A DNA stretch of 38,529 bases from an uncultured Oscillospiraceae bacterium. GTDB lineage: Bacteria > Bacillota > Clostridia > Oscillospirales > Acutalibacteraceae. A program made the position numbers and the translations under genes. The stretch spans positions 1 through 38,529 of the forward strand of contig UQGM01000025.1 of NCBI GenBank assembly GCA_900540535.1, written 5' to 3'. Below the pieces are notes generated by a model, which worked only from the letters and a program-made list of their open reading frames with translations, was not told the DNA's origin and ran no database searches. This document shows, in pieces, positions 25,526 through 34,536 of the stretch (positions within the stretch are counted from its first letter, which is position 1; each line of letters opens with the position of its first letter).

Positions 25526-25560
25526 ATCCCCGAAAGCCATATACAAGCCTTCGGGGATTA
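25526..25560 (-). terminator. Hairpin after the YolD-like gene
   Basis: AATCCCCGAAAG (25526-25537) pairs with CTTCGGGGATT (25550-25560), with a G+C-rich core. It lies 46 bases beyond the YolD-like stop, on the side expected for a terminator of the polymerase-YolD operon. The U run is weak. Confidence 0.6.
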
Positions 25561-25605
25561 CTTTATATATATATCGCTAAATCAACTATACACCTTTTAT
25601 CATTA

Positions 25606-26046
25606 TTATTTATATATTCCCATTTTCTCAAACAGCGTGCATTCTATTTCGCTTATCTGACTTATAGGAATAATCGTTGTATCCTCCATAACAAGTGTAT
25701 GTTTATAATCATCTATTTTCTTTGCTATACCTGTATGGGAAACATACGCACCGCCCTTCTTTCTTTCATCAGGCACAAAGTAAGTCACAGTTATCTCAGT
25801 GCCGGGATTATCGCTTATTATCTGTAATTTCTCATTCAATCGGCTTATAAGATCTTCACTTTTCTCTGTCTGTTTTTCCGTAAAACGTGCAGTTTCTTTA
25901 ATAGCTGCATCGTGTCCTGTAAGAGCAGCAAAAGGCGAAAACTGCGCAGCACGGTCATATAGCGACATACGAGGATGCTTTTGTGAAGTCGGATGAGGTA
26001 GATTTATAATATCATCATAAATATGTGTGTCGTTATCCATATTCAC
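25606..26046 (-). CDS. YolD-like protein
   Basis: A 146-residue protein. The N-terminal part HPRMSLYDRAAQFSPFAAL followed by TGHDAAIKETAR is the motif of YolD-like proteins found beside UmuC/DinB polymerases on clostridial elements and Bacillus phages. The C-terminal half (VTYFVPDERKKGGAYVSHTG, then IPISQISEIE) resembles a YolD WYL-like small beta domain. Starts at GTG 26046 and ATG 26040 are both possible behind AAAGG. It lies 39 bases after the polymerase gene in the same operon. It is probably a partner or regulator of the polymerase. Confidence 0.8.
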   Translation of the reverse strand: MNMDNDTHIYDDIINLPHPTSQKHPRMSLYDRAAQFSPFAALTGHDAAIKETARFTEKQTEKSEDLISRLNEKLQIISDNPGTEITVTYFVPDERKKGGAYVSHTGIAKKIDDYKHTLVMEDTTIIPISQISEIECTLFEKMGIYK

Positions 26047-26085
26047 AAACGTCCTTTCTTTTATAAGTCTGTAAAATTTATTTTT

Positions 26086-27612
26086 CTATGCTTTGTGACC
26101 ACCGATTTGACCGTTGCGGTCTTTAGCTGTTGCGCCTTCCTGAAGGCTCATACCCTTTAGAATTGCGTTTTTTCCAAATTTCTTCTTAATATCTAGTACA
26201 GCTTTCTGTTTACGTTTTTCTTTCTCAAAAAAGGCTTCTTCCTGTGCTTTTTTCTTTTTATCCGCTTCGTAATTTGTAAACAAATTCAGCTGTTCACAGC
26301 AGTCTTTCTCCTCTGTCCCGCTTTCATCCACCAGGTTATTTGCAGTAACAGTAATTCGTCTGACAAGTAAATTCTTATCTACTATTCTATCATAAAGCTC
26401 CATTGCGGCATTTGTTATTAAAGTCGCTGAGGATGTCAATCGATCGAGATTCTTCGTTCCGTGTGCATGCTTCGGAATTTTGCGTCCGTAATGGTCTGTG
26501 GTAACTTCTCCGTTATATCTTTTTCTCCGCTCCGCATTTGTCAGGTTCTCAATATCATATCCGACAGTCAGAACAATCTGATTGGTTACAAGCCCTTTAT
26601 CGACCAAATCCAAAACCATAAGGTCAACCATCTCACGGACTACCAAAAGAGCTTTCTCAAAATCATATGGATATTTAAGCACCTGCCCTGAACAGATACT
26701 GTTAGTTTCAGGTTTATATGCTTTCACATACTCTATGGTACAAGGCTCATATCCCCATGCGTGGTCAATGAGCAATTCTGCATTTATTCCAAACAATTTA
26801 TACAGCAGTTCTTCATTATAATAATCTGACGATTTTCCAATTGAACATCTGGCAATATCCCCCATTGTATATAGGCCGTGATCCTCAAGCTTCTTGGCAT
26901 AGCCTTTGCCTACTCTCCAGAAATCCGTCAAAGGTCTGTGACTCCAAAGAAGTCTTCGATATGACATTTCGTCAAGCTCAGCAATACGCACTCCGTCCTT
27001 ATCGGGTTCAATATGCTTTGCCACAATATCCATAGCCACTTTGCAAAGATACATATTTGTACCAATACCGGCAGTAGCAGTTATGCCTGTTGTCCTTAAA
27101 ACGTCCTGAATAATGGTCATAGCCAATTCTCTCGGCGTCATATTGTAGCTCTGCAAATAGTTTGTGACATCCATAAACACTTCGTCAATAGAATAAGTGT
27201 GTATATCTTCATGAGCAATATATTTGAGATATACATTATAAATCTTGGTACTGTACTCTATATAATGAGCCATGCGAGGAGGAGCGACAATGTAGTCAAT
27301 CTCCAACGATGGATCAGCCTGCAGTTCATCATAATTACAGGAAGAACCAGTAAAAGTTCGCTTAGGCGCTTTCCACTTTCGGATAGAATTGGCTTCTCTT
27401 ACTTTTTGTACTACCTCAAAAAGTCTCGGTCTACCAGGAAGTCCAAAACTTTTCAGTGACGGCGAAACTGCAAGACATATGGTCTTTTCCGTTCTGCTTT
27501 TATCCGCTACCACCAGATTAGTGGTCATAGGATTAAGATTTCTTTCTATACATTCCACAGAAGCGTAAAAGGATTTAAGGTCTATGGCAATATATGTTCT
27601 TGTTTTGTCCAT
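26086..27612 (-). CDS. Y-family DNA polymerase (UmuC/DinB type)
   Basis: A 508-residue translesion polymerase. Catalytic motif AIDLKSFYASVE has Asp11 and the second metal-binding pair SIDEVFMDV has Asp143/Glu144, so both active-site signatures are intact. The finger, palm and helix-hairpin-helix region (DFWRVGKGYAKKLEDHGLYT) and little-finger domain follow. The C-terminus is long, basic and coiled-coil-like. Start ATG 27612 has AAAGGAG upstream and a good promoter at 27672-27700. It is co-transcribed with the YolD-like gene. Such polymerases on mobile elements aid damage-tolerant replication and mutagenesis. No LexA box of the usual Gram-positive form was found upstream. Confidence 0.92.
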   Translation of the reverse strand: MDKTRTYIAIDLKSFYASVECIERNLNPMTTNLVVADKSRTEKTICLAVSPSLKSFGLPGRPRLFEVVQKVREANSIRKWKAPKRTFTGSSCNYDELQADPSLEIDYIVAPPRMAHYIEYSTKIYNVYLKYIAHEDIHTYSIDEVFMDVTNYLQSYNMTPRELAMTIIQDVLRTTGITATAGIGTNMYLCKVAMDIVAKHIEPDKDGVRIAELDEMSYRRLLWSHRPLTDFWRVGKGYAKKLEDHGLYTMGDIARCSIGKSSDYYNEELLYKLFGINAELLIDHAWGYEPCTIEYVKAYKPETNSICSGQVLKYPYDFEKALLVVREMVDLMVLDLVDKGLVTNQIVLTVGYDIENLTNAERRKRYNGEVTTDHYGRKIPKHAHGTKNLDRLTSSATLITNAAMELYDRIVDKNLLVRRITVTANNLVDESGTEEKDCCEQLNLFTNYEADKKKKAQEEAFFEKEKRKQKAVLDIKKKFGKNAILKGMSLQEGATAKDRNGQIGGHKA

Positions 27613-27671
27613 CTTTTACACTCCTTTCGGTTTCAGAAATTAATCTTAAACACTTTAACCGTACGTTTATT

Positions 27672-27700
27672 ATTTTATTCTAAGATGGTGTAAAAATCAA
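27672..27700 (-). promoter_or_regulatory. Promoter of the Y-family polymerase operon
   Basis: TTGATT (27700-27695) and TAAAAT (27677-27672) on the minus strand are 17 bases apart, about 60 bases before the start codon. A near-palindrome around CGTACG lies just downstream (27657-27668) and could be an operator. Confidence 0.5.
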
Positions 27701-27738
27701 TTATCCAATATTTGATGAATGTTTTCTCGCGAACAAAA

Positions 27739-27780
27739 AGGAATGCCGTCCCTGCTAACATAATGCAGAGATGCATTCCT
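27739..27780 (-). terminator. Hairpin terminator upstream of the polymerase operon
   Basis: AGGAATGC (27739-27746) pairs with GCATTCCT (27773-27780), with further pairing inside. The minus strand continues TTTTTG. It would stop transcripts coming from the defence operon side before they enter the polymerase genes. Confidence 0.65.
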
Positions 27781-27911
27781 ATATAGACTCCTTAGATTAC
27801 AGTTCGGCACATTGGAAAAATAAGTGTCTCAATATATGATAAATATAATATTTTAATCTGCATACCTATGCAATTAAGCTATCCCTATAAAAATGAATTA
27901 ATTTTGCATTT

Positions 27912-28100
27912 ATGTCTGTTTTTTATATCAACAAGTGTCTTAATAGAACGCCTAAGGAGTTTTCTGACACAGATTCAGCCAATAATCTTACTAAATTGTA
28001 TGAATTATTTTCCGTTACTAAGGGATTATTCAGCACACAAATAGAAAATATAATTGCTAACTCCAAAAATATAAAAATAGTTAAACCCGGCAATCAGTAA
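27912..28100 (+). CDS. Doubtful 62-codon plus-strand ORF
   Basis: A frame from ATG 27912 ends inside a hairpin that could be its terminator. The product is polar (LTKLYELFSVTKGLFSTQIE) with no recognised domain. No ribosome site precedes it, and it would be the only plus-strand gene in the window. It may be a remnant; treat as unproven. Confidence 0.2.
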   Translation: MSVFYINKCLNRTPKEFSDTDSANNLTKLYELFSVTKGLFSTQIENIIANSKNIKIVKPGNQ

Positions 28101-28130
28101 GCGTAAACGCTAACTCATTGTCGGGTTTAA
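28081..28130. terminator. Long imperfect hairpin, possibly bidirectional terminator
   Basis: TTAAACCCGGCAAT (28081-28094) pairs with ATTGTCGGGTTTAA (28117-28130) with one mismatch. An inner AGCG/CGCT stem caps the structure. Both sides carry T/A runs. The following stretch to 28698 contains no supported gene. Confidence 0.5.
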
Positions 28131-28698
28131 TTTGTATAGCTATACAAGCAGTAGGATATTATTACCATTCACCAAGTCAAACCAATTCCTAAACCTTTTG
28201 CATAGAGATTTGATTCACCGTAATTCTATTCTCTGAAGATTATCTTTCTTAAGATCCATTCGGACTTTCTCTATTAAAAACCTATCTAGGATATCATATA
28301 TCAAGGTTTTACTTGAAGTGGACGATTGGGTGGCTTAAAGGTATTATATCATAGTTCGCAGTTTATTTCAAACTATATCTACCCTATTAGCTATCGCAAC
28401 TTTTATGAGTAAATATGTACAGTTGAGAAAAAAGATACATCGAAGATATACTCACCATACAAAAAATTTGTTTTAGATTATGCGCAAACTTAAATTATAC
28501 CTATTCCCTGCTACGCAGGAAAAAATTAAGTCATAACCCTAAAGTCCACTAAATAGATGATCTATTCTGAACAGCAGGCAGGTAGATGTATCAGAAATTC
28601 TAAGTTACATCTGTTCAACATATTTGGCAAGTCTACAAAGTCTGTATGGGATATACATTCTCCATTTCTAAAATCATACAAAATTTTAATTTTGTAGC
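28131..28698. other. 568-base gap beyond the TIR gene
   Basis: No gene, tRNA or clear repeat is seen. An AT-only palindrome TACAAAATT/AATTTTGTA (28677-28696) directly follows the TIR stop and may be a weak transcript end. A single CCTATTCC near 28503 looks like half a LytTR box but lacks a partner at 21 bases. Confidence 0.5.
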
Positions 28699-29097
28699 TT
28701 AATTGACAGCAGCAATGCACTCATATGTATTTTTAATATTAAACAATACCTTGGTGCACATATCTATTGGGCGTGCTATAAAATGTTCAATATCAGAAAG
28801 TGAAATTTTAATAATAGGAATATTGAGTCTATTAGCAAGATCCAGTTCTTTTTTTACCCACGGTGAGTGATATGTTTCTGTTGTCTCTATAAGGCACAGA
28901 TAGTCCGCACTAATTAACCACTTATATAACTTTCTCTGGTGTTCTTGACTGATCCTATTATCAATAACATCAACAAAAGTATCAACTTCTAATTTTTGTA
29001 ACATTTCTTTAAGTTGTGCTAAAATTTCTATAGTAAGTTCGTTATCCCGCATGGTATAACTGATAAAGATACGTTGCCTCAAATAATCACCATCCAA
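28699..29097 (-). CDS. TIR-domain protein, last gene of the defence operon
   Basis: A 132-residue single-domain TIR protein. It opens with the family strand RIFISYTMRDNELTIEILAQ. The putative catalytic Glu84 lies in SPWVKKELDLANRL, and IPIIKISL forms the next core strand. Bacterial TIR proteins of this size make NAD-derived signals on infection (for example ThsB of Thoeris) or deplete NAD. There is no effector domain in the same chain. The gene just upstream encodes a membrane protein, which could be the effector. Start is ATG 29097 or an in-frame TTG a few codons later; the ribosome site is weak. It lies 22 bases after its neighbour. Confidence 0.82.
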   Translation of the reverse strand: MDGDYLRQRIFISYTMRDNELTIEILAQLKEMLQKLEVDTFVDVIDNRISQEHQRKLYKWLISADYLCLIETTETYHSPWVKKELDLANRLNIPIIKISLSDIEHFIARPIDMCTKVLFNIKNTYECIAAVN

Positions 29098-29119
29098 AAT
29101 TTTAATCAGGTTATTTCGA

Positions 29120-29689
29120 TTAAAATATAAATAAAATCGCTACCGAAACAACTATTAAAATCCAATACATTATTTGCGAACCATTTAACAGTGAACGGAT
29201 GACTCTATCACATATTTTATTTCCTAACACCGTCCGTCTATTAAATTCTTGTATTGGAAGTCTATGACGACATCTTATTTTATTTTCTTCTTTGACCATT
29301 ATATCTCTCAGTTTATCTTGATAATAATAAAAGCAAACATCAATAATATAAAAGAGTAATGCAATTATCAAGCTGGAGATACCGAGCACAAGAAATAAAT
29401 TGTTAATCTTATCGTTTTCATGCAAACCTATTAGCAGTGTTATCGAAGCGATTTCGGCCGTAACACATAACTTTTTGGTTTCCAAACTATTATTGCTAAA
29501 ATTCAGTGTGGCATTGTGTAGTTGATCAATTTGCTTAAGATTTAATGAATCCTCAATTGTGAAGGCATCATTCGCATCACATGTTTGTGCATCTCCCATA
29601 TTAGGTATATGACTCTCATTGCGACGGCTATGATTGTCCCCACAAGCACATTTTTCATCCACATTTTCTAAAATTTCCATCGACTCCAT
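29120..29689 (-). CDS. Membrane protein paired with the TIR protein
   Basis: A 189-residue protein. The first 60 residues are polar and soluble. Hydrophobic helices follow at about 73-91, 97-123 and 172-189, the last at the very C-terminus (MYWILIVVSVAILFIF). Between them is a basic cytoplasmic stretch with KIRCRHRLPIQEFNRR. The segment LHNATLNFSNNSLETKKLC before the first helix looks conserved in style. It starts two bases after hsdR and is followed by the TIR gene. In some Thoeris-like systems a multi-helix membrane protein is the partner of a TIR protein. A membrane-disrupting effector is therefore the leading inference. The family is not known to me. Confidence 0.65.
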   Translation of the reverse strand: MESMEILENVDEKCACGDNHSRRNESHIPNMGDAQTCDANDAFTIEDSLNLKQIDQLHNATLNFSNNSLETKKLCVTAEIASITLLIGLHENDKINNLFLVLGISSLIIALLFYIIDVCFYYYQDKLRDIMVKEENKIRCRHRLPIQEFNRRTVLGNKICDRVIRSLLNGSQIMYWILIVVSVAILFIF

Positions 29690-29691
29690 AA

Positions 29692-32688
29692 TCAGTTACC
29701 CCTCAACCTCTCATACAGCACCGTGCCCACTGTTTCCATGACCTGCCGCATCATGTCAGGATCAGAGAACATCTTTACAAAGAAGTCCTCGTTTTGCTCA
29801 TAACGAGCAGCCGCCATATTGGGAAAGTCTTTCTCGAAGAGCAGCATAAAGGTCTTGCGGTCGTTATTTTGGGCATAGCTGTGCCATTTGTCCTGAACGG
29901 CATAGTCGTTTTCCATCTGAAGCAGCACCTTGTCCATCTCGGTGAAGTCGGTGCCGTACTTCTCGTTGATCTTCTCAATGATGACTGTTAGCGGATCACG
30001 TTTCTTTTCCCTGCGGCCAGCCTCGCCGGTGATGGGCCGGAAGCCCTCCGGGGTGTTTTCCAGCTGGATACCTCCCTCGAAGTCCTTTTCCAAACGGTAG
30101 TACTCCAACAACACCTTGTCGTCCACATAGACCTTATCTCGCCCGCCCTTGGGAAGCATGGTATAAAGGAATTTTGCGTACACACTGAACTTGTGAATAT
30201 CCTTATCGAACAGACGGCAGACCTGCGTAATAAAGGCATAGATACGGTTGAACCGGGCCAGAGTAGACTTAAACAGATCCTGCTTTTCTTCTTCCAGCGT
30301 CTCGAAACGATCCAGTGCCGGGCGGATGGTCCCCTGGAGCTTGCCCAAATCGCCGCCGGATTGATCTTTGGAGGAATAGAAAATCTCTGCAAACCGGTCT
30401 ATCTCCATCTGCTGATACAGCCGATACTCATCCAGGGTGTTTTTCAGGTCATACACCACATTGGGGTCGGTCTCCTCCTCCAACACCGTCTCCTCATAGT
30501 AAGGCTCAAAGGCTTTTCGGATGTCCTCAGCGGAGTTGACAAAATCCAGAACAAAGGTATCCTTCTTTCCCCGCATTGTCCGGTTCAATCGGGAGAGGGT
30601 CTGGACGGCCTTTACTCCTGACAGCTTCTTATCCACAAACATGGTGTGCAGCAGCGGCTCGTCAAATCCGGTCTGATATTTTTCCGCCACAATCAGCATT
30701 CCATATTCATCCGTGTGGAACTCCTCCGGCAGTGCCTTCTCTTTAATGGTCTCACCTGATTTTGTTTTGTTCAGCTTCTCCTCAGTGTAAGGCTCACCGT
30801 TATCCTCTACCTCACCCGAGAAAGCCACCAACACATCCATGTCAGTATATCCTTTTTCCTTGATCTGGCGCTTGAATTCTAACAAATAGCGCACGGCATG
30901 AAGTCGGGAAGGTGTCACAATCATAGCCTTGGCTTTGCCGCCGATTTTGTGCCGGGTGACATTGTTAAACTGCTCCAGCATAATAGCCGTTTTTTGAGAA
31001 ATGTTGTGTGGGTGCAGCGTCTCAAATTGCCGGATGGCACGGACACCGGCGGCGGTGTCCAGCTCCGGGTCGTCGGGGATGGCCTTGGCAATCTTAAAGT
31101 ACATGTTGTAGGTCATGTAGTTTTGCAGCACATCAAGAATAAAACCTTCCTCGATGGCCTGACGCATGGAATACACATGGAAGGGATGGTATTTGCCATT
31201 CTCATCCCGTTGGCCGAACATTTGCAGTGTTTTGTCTTTGGGGGTTGCGGTAAAAGCGAAGAAGGACAGGTTTTCGTGAACGCCCTGGGCAGCCAATTCA
31301 TCCAGCAGCTTGTCCTCATCGTCCTTGCGCTTGGACTCCTCCTCGTACTCCTCTTTGGCGTACTCCTCTAGAACTTTCTCGGTATCGGCCAGCGCCCGCT
31401 TCAGCTTGCGGGCGGCGTCACCGGTCTGGGAGGAATGGGCCTCGTCCACAATGACCGCAAACCGCTTATTGCCGGTGCGCACTTCCTTATAGATGACCGG
31501 GAACTTCTGGAGGGTAGTAATAATGATGCCCGTCCCGGCCTCGATGGCCTCCCGAAGCTGCTGGGCGTTCTTGTCAATCTTCTGCACCACGCCCGCCACA
31601 TGGTCAAACTGATAGACGGTGTTTTGCAGCTGGCTGTCCAGCACCCGGCGGTCAGTGACGATAATGACAGACTGGAAGATCTTCTCGTCATGGTCATCGT
31701 GCAGGCCGGTGAGCCGGTGGGCCAGCCAGGCGATGGAATTGGACTTACCGGAACCGGCGCTGTGCTGAATGAGATAGTTCTTGCCGGAGCCGTTGGCCTT
31801 TACATTGGCCAACAGCTTGGTCACCACATCCAGCTGGTGGTACCGGGGGAAGATCATCCGCTCGGACTTCACCTCGCCGGTCTTATCGTCCCTCTCCTGC
31901 TGCAAGTGAAGGTATTTATGTAAGATTTCCAGCAGACGATCTTTGCAGAGCACGTTCTCCCACAGGTAGGCGGTGTCGTAGCCATCCGGATTGATGGGGT
32001 TGCCCTTGCCGCCCACGTTTCCGGCCCCGTTACTGCCCTGGTTGAATGGGAGAAAATAGGTTTTCGCACCCTCCAAGCGGGTGGTCATATAGACATTGGT
32101 CAGATCCACAGCAAAGTGGACCAGGACTCGATTTTTGAACTCGAAAATAGCATCTTTGCCCGCCCGGTCAAACTTGTACTGTTGGATGGCGTTAGCTGTA
32201 TCCTGTCCAGTGAACTGGCATTTCAGCTCCATAGACACCACCGGGATGCCGTTGAGGAACAGGACTATATCAATGCTGTTTTCATTGCTCAGGGAGTAGT
32301 GGAGCTGTCGAGTGCAGTGGAGGATATTGGAAGCATACTGTGCCTGGCTGGTCTCGTTGATGGAGGTCTCCGGCTTCCAGAACACGGCCCGAAACTTGAT
32401 TCCCCGGTCGGTAAAACCCTGGCGCAGCACTTTCAAGAGCCCTACCAACTTCACTTCCCTGCAAAAACGGTCAATGAGCTGGCGCTCGCTGTCAGCGCCG
32501 TAGATTTTCTCAAACCGCTCCCATGCTTTAGGCTGGCTGGTGCGAATAAAAGAGAAAAATGTGCCGGTATCCAGTGCTTTTTCACGGTTGAAGGCGGCGG
32601 GGTTGCCCTTTTGATAACCGCCGTATGTAATAAGATATTCCTCAATATCCTGCTCAAAGCGTTTTTCTTTTACATCAAAATCGGGCAT
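29692..32688 (-). CDS. hsdR: Type I restriction enzyme, HsdR subunit
   Basis: A 998-residue restriction and translocase subunit. The N-terminal nuclease has the PD-(D/E)xK residues in SIDIVLFLNG (Asp140) and MELKCQF (Glu154, Lys156) and a QQYKF tip. The SF2 motor has Walker A SAGSGKSN (310-317), DEAH (415-418), FFAFTATP, and a late helicase motif TLSRLNRTMRGK. Full length and intact, it would cut unmodified DNA after translocation. AGGAGG precedes ATG 32688. The DNA is clearly more G+C-rich than the neighbouring AT-rich genes, like hsdM, which suggests a different source from the inserted genes. It belongs to the seven-gene defence operon. Confidence 0.95.
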   Translation of the reverse strand: MPDFDVKEKRFEQDIEEYLITYGGYQKGNPAAFNREKALDTGTFFSFIRTSQPKAWERFEKIYGADSERQLIDRFCREVKLVGLLKVLRQGFTDRGIKFRAVFWKPETSINETSQAQYASNILHCTRQLHYSLSNENSIDIVLFLNGIPVVSMELKCQFTGQDTANAIQQYKFDRAGKDAIFEFKNRVLVHFAVDLTNVYMTTRLEGAKTYFLPFNQGSNGAGNVGGKGNPINPDGYDTAYLWENVLCKDRLLEILHKYLHLQQERDDKTGEVKSERMIFPRYHQLDVVTKLLANVKANGSGKNYLIQHSAGSGKSNSIAWLAHRLTGLHDDHDEKIFQSVIIVTDRRVLDSQLQNTVYQFDHVAGVVQKIDKNAQQLREAIEAGTGIIITTLQKFPVIYKEVRTGNKRFAVIVDEAHSSQTGDAARKLKRALADTEKVLEEYAKEEYEEESKRKDDEDKLLDELAAQGVHENLSFFAFTATPKDKTLQMFGQRDENGKYHPFHVYSMRQAIEEGFILDVLQNYMTYNMYFKIAKAIPDDPELDTAAGVRAIRQFETLHPHNISQKTAIMLEQFNNVTRHKIGGKAKAMIVTPSRLHAVRYLLEFKRQIKEKGYTDMDVLVAFSGEVEDNGEPYTEEKLNKTKSGETIKEKALPEEFHTDEYGMLIVAEKYQTGFDEPLLHTMFVDKKLSGVKAVQTLSRLNRTMRGKKDTFVLDFVNSAEDIRKAFEPYYEETVLEEETDPNVVYDLKNTLDEYRLYQQMEIDRFAEIFYSSKDQSGGDLGKLQGTIRPALDRFETLEEEKQDLFKSTLARFNRIYAFITQVCRLFDKDIHKFSVYAKFLYTMLPKGGRDKVYVDDKVLLEYYRLEKDFEGGIQLENTPEGFRPITGEAGRREKKRDPLTVIIEKINEKYGTDFTEMDKVLLQMENDYAVQDKWHSYAQNNDRKTFMLLFEKDFPNMAAARYEQNEDFFVKMFSDPDMMRQVMETVGTVLYERLRGN

Positions 32689-32690
32689 GA

Positions 32691-33248
32691 TTACACCTCC
32701 TCAAATCTACTTATCTTTCCATATCTTTGAGCGGAATATACAAGCGCATTATAAAATTCTTCTTCTAATATATATTTAGTATATAAACAATTTCCATCCC
32801 AGGCTTCTTGTTTCCGAACATGCTTAGATGCAAGCAATCTTCCATAACTATAATGTACGATTCCTTTGATAGTAATTGGCTGATTTTTATTTTTTAGGAA
32901 GCGTTTCACATATTCTCTGTCTTCTATGTTCAATGTATCAATATAGTCCCATAAGTTTCTGATGCATTCTTCCTTTTCCTGTTCCTGAGCCGTTTTCCTT
33001 TTAGCTTCGAGATAATTGGAATACCTCCAATCCTTCCACTTACTATATAGATAAATCACAAGCTGAATAATCAAGAAAATGCATCCAGAAACAAAAAGCC
33101 AAAACCAAGCCTTTGTAAGTTCCATAAGCATCCAAAAGTCTTTTGGTGTTATTAAAAGCACAACCGTACCTAAAACTAAACTCAAAATTGTTGGAATAAG
33201 ATGTTTATCAAAGAAAACTTTGACAACCTCGCCCAAAGATTCCCACAC
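32691..33248 (-). CDS. Two-helix membrane protein, SieB-like superinfection exclusion candidate
   Basis: A 185-residue protein starting at GTG 33248 with GGAGG upstream. Two hydrophobic helices (about 18-35 and 45-68) are joined by a short loop, followed by a charged cytoplasmic tail of about 115 residues. The tail includes LNIEDREYVKRFLKNK and a compact beta/helix end. This layout resembles the SieB superinfection-exclusion family. It sits four bases after hsdS and two before hsdR, splitting the restriction genes. Insertion of an anti-phage accessory gene is a fair inference. The family call is tentative. Confidence 0.6.
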   Translation of the reverse strand: MWESLGEVVKVFFDKHLIPTILSLVLGTVVLLITPKDFWMLMELTKAWFWLFVSGCIFLIIQLVIYLYSKWKDWRYSNYLEAKRKTAQEQEKEECIRNLWDYIDTLNIEDREYVKRFLKNKNQPITIKGIVHYSYGRLLASKHVRKQEAWDGNCLYTKYILEEEFYNALVYSAQRYGKISRFEEV

Positions 33249-33252
33249 AGGT

Positions 33253-34524
33253 TTACACCTCCTTATTTCCCGTCACGACCTCATAAATGAGAGATTTTTT
33301 GTATTCCGTCAGTTTATCAACAATACTTGACTTGTTTTTCAAAACACAATCAACTTCACGGATCTTATTTTTGATATATTTGACAATCTCTTTTTGTTCA
33401 GATACTGGTGGAAATACAATCGGAATACCAGATATAATCGTTGTATTTAAATTGGCCATAGTAGTTCCAACAGAATTTAATGTGAGATATTGCTTAACAC
33501 ACGATGTATGAAGAAACCATGAGATAAACTCTGGCATCAAATTTAAATTGCATTGTATTTTAATACATCCCGTTCCACAAAGATATTGTTGAGAACTACC
33601 ACCAAAATAAGCACATCGCCCCATTTCTCCACGACGCGCAAATATAATATCGCCTTTATTAAGAATATGTCGAGACAATTCTTGAGCCTTCGATTCAGTA
33701 ATAGAACACTGATTGTCTGGAACAATACACCCTTCAACAATATTAGCAGGGTTTATGACAAAAATCCCATCTTCAATATAATCTTCCGCATGGAGTTGAC
33801 TTCCAAAGGGACCTGTTTGAATGTTTTCTAATCCATAACGCAACACAGAAGCCACCCAATGCTCCGGTATCTCCCCAATCCATTCCACCCCACTGTCCTT
33901 CATAGGCACATTGGGATTCAGACCTTTTGTAACGGCTTCGGTGATAACGGACAGCTTGTAGGCTTTCAGCTTCTCGATCACTTCCTGCTGCCGGGCAATG
34001 ATGGCGTCAATCTGGCTGCACTTGCGGTTGAGGTAGTCGGCGATGCGTTGTTGTTCCTGCATAGAAGGCGCAGGAATATAAATCCGCTTCATATTCGACC
34101 ACTTTGTTGACCACAAATCATCAACAATCCCATTACCCCATCTATAAAACTCATCAGCAAAACGCTCTGAGCGGAATACAAAACTATAATATGCATTACA
34201 CATATTTCTTCTGGGTTTTAGTACCGTATTGATTAGGGAGCAGGAACCATCGTATTCCGATATACCACAAGATCCCCGCCTATCAGAACGACTATTGATT
34301 ACAAAATCATTTTTGCGAATCAGCTTTCTATTCTCACCATCGTTTGTTTTGGCAGCAGTCTCTAACTGTGGAACAACCCCCTGCTTCGTTACAGAAAGAG
34401 GCGAGAAATCCGCATCACTAACCTTTTCGTTCCGTTCTTCATATACTGCACCAATTTTGCTCAGGTCCCAATCAGCCGGAATCTCTCTAATCCACTCAAC
34501 TCCGCTGTCTTTCATTTGTCTCAA
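33253..34524 (-). CDS. hsdS: Type I restriction-modification specificity subunit HsdS
   Basis: A 423-residue specificity subunit with the usual two half-repeats. Each half opens with the same motif, MKDSGVEWIREIPADW near residue 4 and MKDSGVEWIGEIPEHW near 208. Each has a target-recognition domain followed by a long conserved helix (QEQQRIADYLNRKCSQIDAI and QKEIVKYIKNKIREVDCVL). The start is TTG 34524 or ATG 34515. The second recognition half is markedly more AT-rich than the first helix region, which fits domain exchange. It gives sequence specificity to HsdM and HsdR. Confidence 0.95.
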   Translation of the reverse strand: MRQMKDSGVEWIREIPADWDLSKIGAVYEERNEKVSDADFSPLSVTKQGVVPQLETAAKTNDGENRKLIRKNDFVINSRSDRRGSCGISEYDGSCSLINTVLKPRRNMCNAYYSFVFRSERFADEFYRWGNGIVDDLWSTKWSNMKRIYIPAPSMQEQQRIADYLNRKCSQIDAIIARQQEVIEKLKAYKLSVITEAVTKGLNPNVPMKDSGVEWIGEIPEHWVASVLRYGLENIQTGPFGSQLHAEDYIEDGIFVINPANIVEGCIVPDNQCSITESKAQELSRHILNKGDIIFARRGEMGRCAYFGGSSQQYLCGTGCIKIQCNLNLMPEFISWFLHTSCVKQYLTLNSVGTTMANLNTTIISGIPIVFPPVSEQKEIVKYIKNKIREVDCVLKNKSSIVDKLTEYKKSLIYEVVTGNKEV

Positions 34525-34536
34525 ATGCCCACTCCC

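Noticed and set aside
27657..27732. LexA box before the Y-family polymerase
   Set aside because: The near-palindrome around CGTACG and a GTTCG do not fit the usual CGAAC-N4-GTTCG spacing.
28500..28512. CCTATTCC resembling a LytTR box
   Set aside because: No second box at 21 bases and no gene downstream in the right direction.
29988..32730. Many overlapping ORFs on both strands
   Set aside because: Shadows of the G+C-rich hsdR gene, whose nuclease and motor motifs are continuous in one frame.
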